Of a stretch of DNA of 38,759 bases, positions 15,995 to 23,644 are shown piece by piece. Source of the stretch: CAZEJK01 sp964512045 (lineage in GTDB: Bacteria > Acidobacteriota > Thermoanaerobaculia > Thermoanaerobaculales > Sulfomarinibacteraceae). The stretch spans positions 1-38,759 of the forward strand of contig CAZEJK010000024.1 of assembly GCA_964512045.1 (NCBI GenBank), in the 5' to 3' direction. A program made the position numbers and the translations under genes. Below the pieces are notes generated by a model. The model saw nothing but the letters and a program-made list of their open reading frames with translations, had not been told where the DNA came from and searched no databases. Each line of letters opens with the position of its first letter. Within the stretch, counting starts at the first letter, position 1.

Positions 15995-18750
15995 CAGAAA
16001 CCTCCCGCACATGACGAGACGCACGCCGAGTGACACGCAGAGTGGCAGGCACATGCGGAGTGACACGCAGAGTGGCATGCCGAGTGGCATGCGGAGTGAC
16101 ACGCTGAGTGACACGCTGAGTGACAGGCATCGTAGCCCGCGGCGATCGAAGGAGCGAGGGCCGCGGCTGCCGGACCAACCCCGGTTGTCTCGGCAACCCG
16201 CTGTCGGTCGCCGTCGAACGAGAACAGCGACTCGAGTCGATCGACTGTCGCGCGAGCGCCGCCCTCGATCCTCTCCACGACGCCGGTCGCCATCTCCTGA
16301 ACCCGCTCGATGCCGCCTCCCAGAGTTTGCACCTCGCGCGATGCCGCCAGCAGCTCGAACGGAGAACGCATCGGCGCCGCCGGCTCGACCGGTGGCATGG
16401 TCTCACTGAGGCTCGAGAAGAACCGATCGGACAGGTAGAGCCTGTGGTAGTTCGCATCGAAGAACGGCCGACGCTTCGCTGGTTTCAGTCGGCGCAGCTC
16501 ATGCCAGCCGCTCTCCGCCCGGTCCTCCTGGGCTTTCACCGTGGCATCCATATCTGCGCGCCAGGTCTTGAGGCGCACACGTGCACTGATCGCCTCGAGC
16601 ACCGACCGCACCCCCGAAGCTGGCAGCGTACCGTCCTCGGAAAGAGCCTCGAGCAGCGCCCACTCGACGTCGCCGTCCGCGCCCGCGCGGCTCACAACCC
16701 GCAGCTGTAGCGGGTTGCGGCTCACGATCTCCACCACACCACGCTCGGCCATCGACAGCACTACGAGGTTGATCGCCTTGATCGGCCGGTCGAGCACCAG
16801 TGCCGCCTCCTCCGGCGTCAGGTCCGGAACATGTCCCTCCTTGGCAAAGGTGGCGACGGTGATCTCCGGCGCGACATACGCCGGGCCGGCCTTCTTCATG
16901 TACAGCTCGAGATATGGATGGAGGCGCAGCACGTGCACGAGCACCGCGGCGACACCGGCGAGCAGCAACCACAGCAGCCGGAACGGCACCAGGACTGCAG
17001 TCCAGCCGAACACGGTGCCACTCAAAGGATGGAGCCAGCGAAGCTCATGAGCGGGCAGGAACACGTCTTTGAACAGGGTCGTGTCCGCGATCAGATCGAT
17101 GATCGCGAGCGGCACACCGACCGGTATCAACAGAAGCAGGAGCAACGCCCAGTTCACGAAGTAGGTCACGACTGCAGCGAACAGCAGGAGAAACCCCGCA
17201 CGACCCGCCAGCTCCACCTCACGCTGGGTGAGCTCGCCCGTTATCAGATGGCGCACGAACAGCACAACGCTCCGCCCGAGACCGACGCCAGCGTTCAACG
17301 GCCGGGCCGGCAGCAGGAGGGAGAGCTGAACAGGCTCGGCGAGGTCTGTCGATCTCTGCCAGCTCACGACGCACTCGGCTGATGCGTCCGAGCCCTCCGG
17401 GTAGTCCCACGGCGGCCAGTATGCGACGTCCCTGAGCCAGTCGACTGCAACACCGCGCACCTGAACCTCATCGCGGCCCGGCTGCGCCAGGACCACCGGC
17501 AGCTCCACGCCCTGGCCGAGGACGGTACCCGCCGGTACTTCGGAGTACAGCGGCAAGCCGGTGCGCACGAGAACCCGCGACCTCTGCACGCGGTCCCGCG
17601 GTGCATAGCTCGAGTCGATACCGAAGAGCTCGAGCTCCACCCACGCACCTCCGTCGACGGCATGGATCTCGGGACGCCGAGGCACGAAATGGCGACGGGA
17701 GAAGCGGACGACGAACGTCTTTCCGGCCTCGGTCTTCTGTGCGAAGACCAGGGCGTCTGCGCGCGCTGTGCAGCCCACCTCATGACCGTCAATCGTTGCC
17801 GTGCATGACACGACGTGGTCGTCGAAGAAGCTGGTGGTCACCGGCGGCACTGAAACCGCATCCCGCTCACCGCGTTCCACGAACTCGAGCTCCGTGATCA
17901 CCTCGACCCAACGTGAACGGTCGATACCGGGGTCCGGGCCGCGGTTGACCAGCAGCTCGTAGTGCTCACCGAGCAGATCCGCCACGCCACGGTCGACCAG
18001 CCGCTCGCCAGCTGCCGCACCACCGGCCTCCACGTCTCGTTCTCCCGACAGCGAGGGCAGCGCTGCCGCCGGAATGTACACCCGCAGCATGTGGGTCGCC
18101 TCCGGCGCCAGGCCGCGCTGCTCGGCGTAGACTGTCAACCGGCGCTGCTCACGGTAGTCGGTGAACACGAACGCCCAGTGATCCTGATCCTCGAGCACCG
18201 CTGGATCGGTCAGCACCCCGAGCTGGGAGACCATCGCCGGCGTGATCTGCTCGTGCGCGTCCACCTCGGCCGACAGCTCGAGGGGCAGCACGAGATGGAT
18301 CACCGAGCGCGAGATCGGCAAGCCCCATCGGATCGGATTGAACCAGACAGCCAGCAGCCTCTCGCCGTCGCGCTGCGTCGGATCTGCGAACCGGCGGTTG
18401 CAGCGAGCATGCAGCTCGAGGGTGTACTGCTCGCCGGCACGCGTGGTCAGCTGAGGAAACTCGACCCGATAGTAGCCATCGCCAACTGAGGTGACCGTCG
18501 CATCGAGCCGCTGCTCGCCAGCATGGATCCACGAGCGGGTGAAGTGGATCGGCTCGTAGAACTGGCCGACGCGACGGATCGCCGACCTCGAATCGTTCTC
18601 GCGAAACGTCAGCCGGTAGATGAGATCGGCTGCACCGTTGTCCTGAACGAAGACCTGCGTATCGGCCTCGAGGAGATCCACTGGCGCGGCCTGACCGGTC
18701 CCCGCCACCAATCCCAGCGCCACCACCGCGCACCACACGACCCGTCGCAT
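15994..18750 (-). CDS. DUF2207-like membrane protein with C-terminal CHSA-repeat tail
   Basis: 918 residues from the ATG at 18750 (a GTG two codons earlier is possible). A signal peptide ends near residue 22. A large extracytoplasmic beta-rich part (about 25-510) matches the DUF2207 pattern, with VDLLEADTQVFVQDNGAADL and an FNPIRWGLPIS motif. TM helices cover about 517-552 and 580-609. A DUF2207-type cytoplasmic region follows (LTPEEAALVLDRPIKAINLV, then VVEI), then a helical linker. The last 43 residues are (CHSA)6, CA, (CHSA)2, CVSS, CAGGF: 11 Cys and 8 His. DUF2207 proteins have no known reaction. With the membrane topology drawn here the tail faces the cytoplasm, where a radical SAM enzyme could reach it. 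First gene of the operon. Confidence 0.9.
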   Translation of the reverse strand: MRRVVWCAVVALGLVAGTGQAAPVDLLEADTQVFVQDNGAADLIYRLTFRENDSRSAIRRVGQFYEPIHFTRSWIHAGEQRLDATVTSVGDGYYRVEFPQLTTRAGEQYTLELHARCNRRFADPTQRDGERLLAVWFNPIRWGLPISRSVIHLVLPLELSAEVDAHEQITPAMVSQLGVLTDPAVLEDQDHWAFVFTDYREQRRLTVYAEQRGLAPEATHMLRVYIPAAALPSLSGERDVEAGGAAAGERLVDRGVADLLGEHYELLVNRGPDPGIDRSRWVEVITELEFVERGERDAVSVPPVTTSFFDDHVVSCTATIDGHEVGCTARADALVFAQKTEAGKTFVVRFSRRHFVPRRPEIHAVDGGAWVELELFGIDSSYAPRDRVQRSRVLVRTGLPLYSEVPAGTVLGQGVELPVVLAQPGRDEVQVRGVAVDWLRDVAYWPPWDYPEGSDASAECVVSWQRSTDLAEPVQLSLLLPARPLNAGVGLGRSVVLFVRHLITGELTQREVELAGRAGFLLLFAAVVTYFVNWALLLLLLIPVGVPLAIIDLIADTTLFKDVFLPAHELRWLHPLSGTVFGWTAVLVPFRLLWLLLAGVAAVLVHVLRLHPYLELYMKKAGPAYVAPEITVATFAKEGHVPDLTPEEAALVLDRPIKAINLVVLSMAERGVVEIVSRNPLQLRVVSRAGADGDVEWALLEALSEDGTLPASGVRSVLEAISARVRLKTWRADMDATVKAQEDRAESGWHELRRLKPAKRRPFFDANYHRLYLSDRFFSSLSETMPPVEPAAPMRSPFELLAASREVQTLGGGIERVQEMATGVVERIEGGARATVDRLESLFSFDGDRQRVAETTGVGPAAAALAPSIAAGYDACHSACHSACHSACHSACHSACHSACACHSACHSACVSSCAGGF
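15997..16125 (-). repeat. 12-bp repeat array encoding the Cys-rich CHSA tail
   Basis: Eight CHSA units plus CA, CVSS and CAGGF, read in frame at the end of the DUF2207-like gene. Cys, Ser and Ala codons vary from unit to unit (TGT/TGC, TCA/TCC/TCG/TCT, GCG/GCA), while His is always CAC. So the units are alike as protein but not identical as DNA, which points to selection on the peptide and not to recent slippage. Confidence 0.9.
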
Positions 18751-18804
18751 CGCCACCCCCGAGTCGATCGTCGCTCACACCTGCATGCAGCCAGTCTCCC
18801 GGCG

Positions 18805-18834
18805 AGCATAGTCCGACCTGGACCGAGGTGTCCA
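18805..18834 (-). promoter_or_regulatory. Possible promoter of the CHSA/radical SAM operon
   Basis: On the minus strand: TGGACA (18829-18834), an 18-bp spacer, TATGCT (18805-18810), about 55 bp before the ATG at 18750. Five of six and four of six consensus bases match. Confidence 0.4.
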
Positions 18835-19207
18835 CACATGTTCTGGCGACGCGACCGCGAGTCGTTCCGCGCAGCCACTGGCCCCCGCGGCCACGTTGGC
18901 TCCCGCGCCATCCGATCTCACGTGCAGGGACGATGGCGCTGCACCACCATACCGGCTCCCGCATCGGGCCGTGAGGGCCAAACGCGACGAGGAGGTGTGG
19001 CAGGAGCGACGACGCTTCAGCCCGGACCCGGATTCGGACCCGGACCGGGTCCAGGCCCCGGCCATCCGGAGCCCGGCCTGCGGCCCCCGGCGGCGCCGTT
19101 GGCATGATGCTGAGCTCACGGACCGATGGGCTTAGGTCCAAGTCATCGCACAGACGCGATCCATCAGCGCGGCGGCTTCACGGGCCGTGCGCCGATCGAT
19201 CGACTCG
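18835..19207. other. Intergenic region with a GGACCC-rich low-complexity run
   Basis: No gene is supported between the promoter of the CHSA operon and the end of the lipoprotein gene. Bases about 19018-19065 are a degenerate GGACCC/CCGG run. Read as protein on the plus strand it gives Pro-Gly repeats (GPGFGPGPGPGPG), but the surrounding frame has no credible start or protein character. Confidence 0.4.
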
Positions 19208-20116
19208 CTACTGGACGGGCGCCTCCGGAAGGTGCACCAGGACCTCGATGGTCGAGCCGTCGACGGTCACACGACCGTACTGGTCGGCGTAGTCCGTGAA
19301 CACCAGCCGCCCCTCGCTCTGCGCCACCGGCTCCAGGTAGCTATCGAGGCTCTCGACGATGTGTGCGAACGTTGCCTGGGCAGTCGCGGGAGCGTCGTAG
19401 CGCGCGACAATCCTCGTCACTGGGGCGTCCTCGGAGCCGTACTGAGCCGCCACCGCCGTCGTCTCGGTCTCGCCGAGACGCAGCAGATCACCCTCGCCCA
19501 GCGTGTACAGCGCCCCGAGCGTGAACGGTCCACGGATGATCCGCTCCGAACCGGGGATCAGGTCCTCTTCTGGTAAGAGTGCGAGCACGCCAGCCGCCGG
19601 CGCTGGCTCGATTCGGCTCGCAACCTCGGCGGCGAACGGCACGAGCGCAGCAGAGGCGCCGTCAGTGCCGCTGAAGTTGTTCACCGTTGCGTACACCGAG
19701 CCTTGTACGAGGTGCACCTGCAGATCCGAGACCGTATGCCGGGCCTCCACGGTCGGAACCGGACTCTCCTGGCCGCACTTCATCAGGTAGATCCCGAGCG
19801 CCGCCTCCGGATCTTCCATGTGATACAGCTCCACCGACAGCTCATCACCGTTGCTGGTGTAGCGCTGGACCTCGAGGCGATCGAACCCCAGCTCCAGGAA
19901 CACCTCGGCGCCGCCGTTGATGTGACCGTACAGGTCTGCACCACGGAACAGCTCGGTCTCGCCTGCTCGCTCCCATCCAGGGATCTGTCCATCCTCTGGC
20001 AGGATCGACGTTGTCTCCACCACTGGCGTCGTGTCTCCGCCTGGAGCCGGTGGCTCGTCGCCACCGCAGGCCGTCAGCAACGCACAGATACCGATGAGCC
20101 CGAGCGTCCACCTCAT
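19208..20116 (-). CDS. Lipoprotein of the DUF6599 type
   Basis: 302 residues. The signal peptide ends in a lipobox LLTAC (lipidated Cys17) followed by a Gly/Pro/Thr-rich tether. The motif DLYGHINGGAEVFLELGFDRL and the following VELYHMEDPEAALGIYL match proteins annotated as DUF6599, which have no known biochemical role. A second, related half (ERIIRGPFTLGALYTLG and on) suggests an internal two-domain build. Expected in the periplasm, anchored to a membrane. Its ATG overlaps the stop of the upstream DUF362 gene by 4 bp (20113-20116), so the two are translationally coupled and probably act together. Confidence 0.82.
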   Translation of the reverse strand: MRWTLGLIGICALLTACGGDEPPAPGGDTTPVVETTSILPEDGQIPGWERAGETELFRGADLYGHINGGAEVFLELGFDRLEVQRYTSNGDELSVELYHMEDPEAALGIYLMKCGQESPVPTVEARHTVSDLQVHLVQGSVYATVNNFSGTDGASAALVPFAAEVASRIEPAPAAGVLALLPEEDLIPGSERIIRGPFTLGALYTLGEGDLLRLGETETTAVAAQYGSEDAPVTRIVARYDAPATAQATFAHIVESLDSYLEPVAQSEGRLVFTDYADQYGRVTVDGSTIEVLVHLPEAPVQ

Positions 20117-21378
20117 GCCGACACCACCACGTGCTCGATCTTGACAGGATCTGCGATGCCGAGACCGAGCTCCTCGGCGTCACGAAGGTACTGAGTGAAG
20201 CGCGGGTGCTCGTTGACCGTGACCTTCATCTCCTTGCGCTTGGCAACGATCTGCTGGTGGCAGATCATGTCCAGCGCGAACGGATCGGTGGCAAAGTACA
20301 GCGAGTGGTTCGGATAGACGAACTGGTCGTTGCGTCCGGGACCGCCATCGTACTGGCCGCGCAGGCCGTCGGTGATGTTCAGCACCAGCTTGTCGCGCAC
20401 CCACGGCGCCGCACAGACGTGTGTGTTGACGTGAAAGAACAGCGGCTGGTGGAGCCGGCCAGTGTTGCAGACGGCGCCGTAGCCCAGGTTCTTCGTCGCC
20501 ATCGAGATCCCGTTGCCGGTGTTCTTGAACGCCGCCAGGTTGATGATCTTGGTGAGCTCCTTGGTGATCAGCTTGCCGAAGTAGGAGTACTCGTTGTTGA
20601 AGACGTGCTGATTGAGGTAGAACTCGTTGCTCTGGTAGCCGCGCACATCCTCGCCGATGACACCCTTGGCGAAGTAGTACGCCTCCATGTCGAACCGATC
20701 CTCGGAGACGTGCCGTCCGTCCTTCGTTCGCCAGCTATCGCCTTCCGGGTCCATCGTCTGCAGCGCCTCGATCCGCACACCAGGAAATCTCTCCTTGGTG
20801 AAGCCCGCGTCGGCGAGCATCCCTTCGAAGCGGTCCCAGATCACGATGCTCTTCTTGGGCATGCCGGCGTCGACGAGCCAACCGATGACCGCATCCACCA
20901 CCTCGAGCTGGGTCGAGATCCGTGGCGCACCCACCGGGTTGACCTTCAGACCGACCACGTCGTCCGTTGAACACAGCTTGGCAAACGCCGCTTTCGGCTC
21001 GACCCCCGTCAGCTTGCGAATCCCGTTGGCCACCATCTCACGGACAACCGCAGCGTCCACCGCATCGTCCTCGCTGAGCGACTTCGGATCCGTCACCTGG
21101 ACGACCCGGCCTGGGAACGGTCCGGGAATGGCGCCCTTCGCTTTCGGCACCTTCATGAACTCCGCCAGGTTGGTCTCCACCTCCGACGGCTTCGGCGGCT
21201 TCGGCTTCTCCGCCGATCCCTCCTTCTTCTCCTCCTCGCCGAACGCCGGTCCACCGAGCACGGCGCCCCCGACCAACACCGTACCGGCGCCGCGCAAGAA
21301 GCTCCGCCGGTTCACTCCCAACACCGTCTCCATCGACGCGTACCGCTGCTCCTGTCTCGATCTCGTGTTCGTCCCCAC
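20113..21378 (-). CDS. Tat-exported DUF362 domain protein
   Basis: 421 residues. The GTG start at 21378 is supported by AGGAGG five bases upstream. A twin-arginine signal, NRRSFLRG (23-30), with a hydrophobic stretch to about residue 47, shows export in folded form. A Lys/Glu/Pro-rich linker follows. The rest matches DUF362, with DDVVGLKVNPVGAPRISTQL and a long central region ending in TDGLRGQYDGG. DUF362 domains occur alone or with ferredoxin domains; no CxxCxxC cluster motif is present here. Tat export suggests a bound cofactor or folding in the cytoplasm. It forms a two-gene unit with the DUF6599-like lipoprotein and is divergent from the FHA/AAA+ regulator, which might control it. Confidence 0.88.
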   Translation of the reverse strand: MGTNTRSRQEQRYASMETVLGVNRRSFLRGAGTVLVGGAVLGGPAFGEEEKKEGSAEKPKPPKPSEVETNLAEFMKVPKAKGAIPGPFPGRVVQVTDPKSLSEDDAVDAAVVREMVANGIRKLTGVEPKAAFAKLCSTDDVVGLKVNPVGAPRISTQLEVVDAVIGWLVDAGMPKKSIVIWDRFEGMLADAGFTKERFPGVRIEALQTMDPEGDSWRTKDGRHVSEDRFDMEAYYFAKGVIGEDVRGYQSNEFYLNQHVFNNEYSYFGKLITKELTKIINLAAFKNTGNGISMATKNLGYGAVCNTGRLHQPLFFHVNTHVCAAPWVRDKLVLNITDGLRGQYDGGPGRNDQFVYPNHSLYFATDPFALDMICHQQIVAKRKEMKVTVNEHPRFTQYLRDAEELGLGIADPVKIEHVVVSA

Positions 21379-21602
21379 CGGATCCTCCTTTGCTCCCTCG
21401 GAGAGTGTACGCAGCCGAGGCCGTTCGGTTCAACAGCGAGCCCTCTCATGGCGCGGAGCTGACTCTCGTCTCATCGACCCGCCTTGTCGCATCTCTGGGA
21501 GCGTTGCCATACTCTTCAACCGGCCGGGTTCGGAGCCACTGTCCGAACATCGCCGCCAGCAACCGCGTTGACCACCGTCCATGATAAGGCCATCATACGG
21601 AC

Positions 21603-23426
21603 ATGGCGTCTGATCGGAAGACGACGAGCAATACTGCCTACCGGGTCTGTGGGGAACCAGACGGTGTGCCGGTATCGACGGTCATCGGGCCCGGACGCCA
21701 CGTCGCCGGAGCCAGCCCGGAGTGCGACATCGTCATCCCAGTCCGCGGTGTCTCCCGACGCCACGCCGTCTTCACGGTAGGCGGCAACCGGCTGGTCCTC
21801 GAGGACCTTGACGCCAAGAACGGCACGTTCCTGAACGGCCGCCCGGTGCTCCGGGGGGAGGTGCGCCTGCAAGACCGCATCCACCTCGGCCCGGCGGAGC
21901 TCCGAATCGAGCCAGCAGACTACGATGATGGAGCACTTGCCGTGGTCTTATCGTCGACGACTGACCCAGCTGCTGACGACGACACAACCCACACGGTCCG
22001 CAGCCTCGATGCGTCAGTCAATATCCGCTGGCTCGAGCTCATCGAGCTCTGTGCTCGTGCTGCAGCGTCCGACCCGCCGCAGCTCGATGAAGCAGCTCAG
22101 AGCATCCGCCAGGAGACACTGGCCTCCGCAGTCACGCTCGTAGAGTGGACCGGGCGGCTCGAGCCGGTGGCAATCGCTACAGCTGGCGCCATCCCCGATC
22201 TGGGAGCCTCCGAAACGCTCCGGCGAGCCGTTATCAAGACGATGCGGTCAGCTCGCCGCGAGCCGGTCACGGGCTCGCTCGCTACGGGCGAGCCCCCTCA
22301 TCTCGCGGCCGCCGTTCACGCTGTCCCCCACCACCAACCGTGGATCCTCGCTGTGTCCGGCGCGCCAGCCACCGCCGACCTGACGCCGGTCCTCGAGGTG
22401 CTCGTGCGCGTGCTGGGCCTCGGCCGTGAGCATCCAGAGGTCCGGGAGCAGCTCGACAGCAGGGCACGTCAGCTTCGGATCCCCGAGGGCCACCTCCGCG
22501 CTTGCTCGGCCGCGATGCAGGAGCTCTACCGGCAGATCTGTCTGCTCGCGAGCACGGCGACTCCGGTGCTCATCACCGGCGAGACTGGCGTCGGCAAGGA
22601 GCACGTGGCATGGGCCCTTCACCTGACCTCATCGCGCCATCAAAACCCCTTCATTGCCGTCAACTGCGCCGCCATTCCGAACGATTTGCTCGAGGCAGAG
22701 CTATTCGGCATCGAGCGCGCCGTGGCCACTGGTGTCGATGCTCGTCCCGGTCAGCTCGAGCTCGCCGACGGAGGAACGCTCCTCCTCGACGAGATCGGTG
22801 AGCTCCCCCTCGCCCTTCAGGCCAAGCTGCTGCGCGTGGTCGACACCTTGGAGATCCAGCCGGTCGGAGCACCCCGCACGCGGCGCGTGGACGTCCGCCT
22901 TCTCGCCGCCACCAACTCGGACCTGAGCCGCCGCCTGGCGGACGGCTCCTTCCGGCCAGACCTCTACTACCGCCTGGCAGGAACAGCTCTTGAGGTGCCC
23001 CCGTTGCGCCACCGGCGCGACGACATCGGCCCGCTCATCCAGCTCATCCTTACCCAAACCTGCTCCGAGCTCGGCCGGCCTGTCCGCGGGATCACCCTGA
23101 AAGCGCTCCGGATCCTCGAGCAATCTCCATGGCCAGGCAACGTCCGCCAGCTCCAGCACGAGATCCGCCGCCTGGTCACCCTCTGCCCACCCGACCACGC
23201 CATCGACTCCGAGATGCTCCCCGACGATGTCCTTGCCGCCAGCCCGCCCGACGAGCCGCTCACGACCCTCAACCTCGACGACCATCTCGCTGCCACCGAG
23301 CGCCGGCTCCTCACCCTCGCCCTCCAGCGCACTAGCGGAAACCAGTCCAAGGCTGCCAAGCTCCTCGGCATCTCGCGCAACGGCCTCGCCAAGAAGCTCC
23401 GGAGGCATGGCGTCACAGAGAGTTGA
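21603..23426 (+). CDS. FHA-AAA+ (sigma-54 activator-like)-Fis HTH transcription regulator
   Basis: 607 residues. An FHA domain (about 24-103, VSRRHAVF and KNGTFLNGR) binds phosphothreonine peptides. A GAF-like region of low similarity follows (about 140-275). The AAA+ domain (about 295-530) has Walker A GETGVGKE (326-333) and Walker B LLLDEIGE (393-400). A Fis-type helix-turn-helix ends the protein (NQSKAAKLLGISRNGLAKKL). The loop that should read GAFTGA for sigma-54 contact reads AVATGV (373-378), so classical sigma-54 activation is doubtful. The FHA domain suggests control by Ser/Thr kinases such as those at 32601 and 35989. The ribosome site is weak. It is divergent from the DUF362 gene. 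Confidence 0.92.
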   Translation: MASDRKTTSNTAYRVCGEPDGVPVSTVIGPGRHVAGASPECDIVIPVRGVSRRHAVFTVGGNRLVLEDLDAKNGTFLNGRPVLRGEVRLQDRIHLGPAELRIEPADYDDGALAVVLSSTTDPAADDDTTHTVRSLDASVNIRWLELIELCARAAASDPPQLDEAAQSIRQETLASAVTLVEWTGRLEPVAIATAGAIPDLGASETLRRAVIKTMRSARREPVTGSLATGEPPHLAAAVHAVPHHQPWILAVSGAPATADLTPVLEVLVRVLGLGREHPEVREQLDSRARQLRIPEGHLRACSAAMQELYRQICLLASTATPVLITGETGVGKEHVAWALHLTSSRHQNPFIAVNCAAIPNDLLEAELFGIERAVATGVDARPGQLELADGGTLLLDEIGELPLALQAKLLRVVDTLEIQPVGAPRTRRVDVRLLAATNSDLSRRLADGSFRPDLYYRLAGTALEVPPLRHRRDDIGPLIQLILTQTCSELGRPVRGITLKALRILEQSPWPGNVRQLQHEIRRLVTLCPPDHAIDSEMLPDDVLAASPPDEPLTTLNLDDHLAATERRLLTLALQRTSGNQSKAAKLLGISRNGLAKKLRRHGVTES

Positions 23427-23435
23427 TCGCCGTAC

Positions 23436-23453
23436 GGAACCCTAACAGGTTCC
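23436..23453 (+). terminator. Weak hairpin after the FHA regulator
   Basis: GGAACC / GGTTCC with a 6-nt loop lies 10 bp after the stop codon. It lacks a T run, so it is only a candidate terminator. Confidence 0.35.
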
Positions 23454-23644
23454 TGGCGCGATCACGTCAGCGCCGAAAGTAGTTGGGCTCGCTCCCTGCT
23501 CACGTTGTGGGCGACCTGCCAACTGTGTAAGCAACTCAATCCTGCAAAGCATGGAAAGGAACCCCGCCAGGGTGGACTTGATCACCCCAGCTACTACCAG
23601 GCATCTGGCTTGCAGTCCCTCCTTGAGACGACGAGGAGGCCAAC

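Noticed and set aside
16003..16114. N-terminal extension of the radical SAM protein across the repeat region (starting at 16114)
   Set aside because: That part is the CHSA array read out of frame. The ATG at 15994 has GGGAGG and the overlap with the upstream stop, and the PqqD domain begins just after it.
15997..16125. CHSACH units as c-type heme sites (CX3CH)
   Set aside because: Adjacent units share cysteines and the spacing leaves no separate heme pockets. A cytoplasmic tail would also not meet the heme-attachment machinery.
18523..19107. Plus-strand ORF with a Gly/Pro-rich end
   Set aside because: Its first half is antisense to the DUF2207-like gene, and the Gly-Pro run comes from a low-complexity intergenic stretch. 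No ribosome site.
23510..23640. Cyclic-di-GMP (GEMM-I) riboswitch before the giant gene, suggested by GCAAAGC
   Set aside because: The rest of the conserved core and the closing stems could not be matched, so similarity is limited to a few bases.
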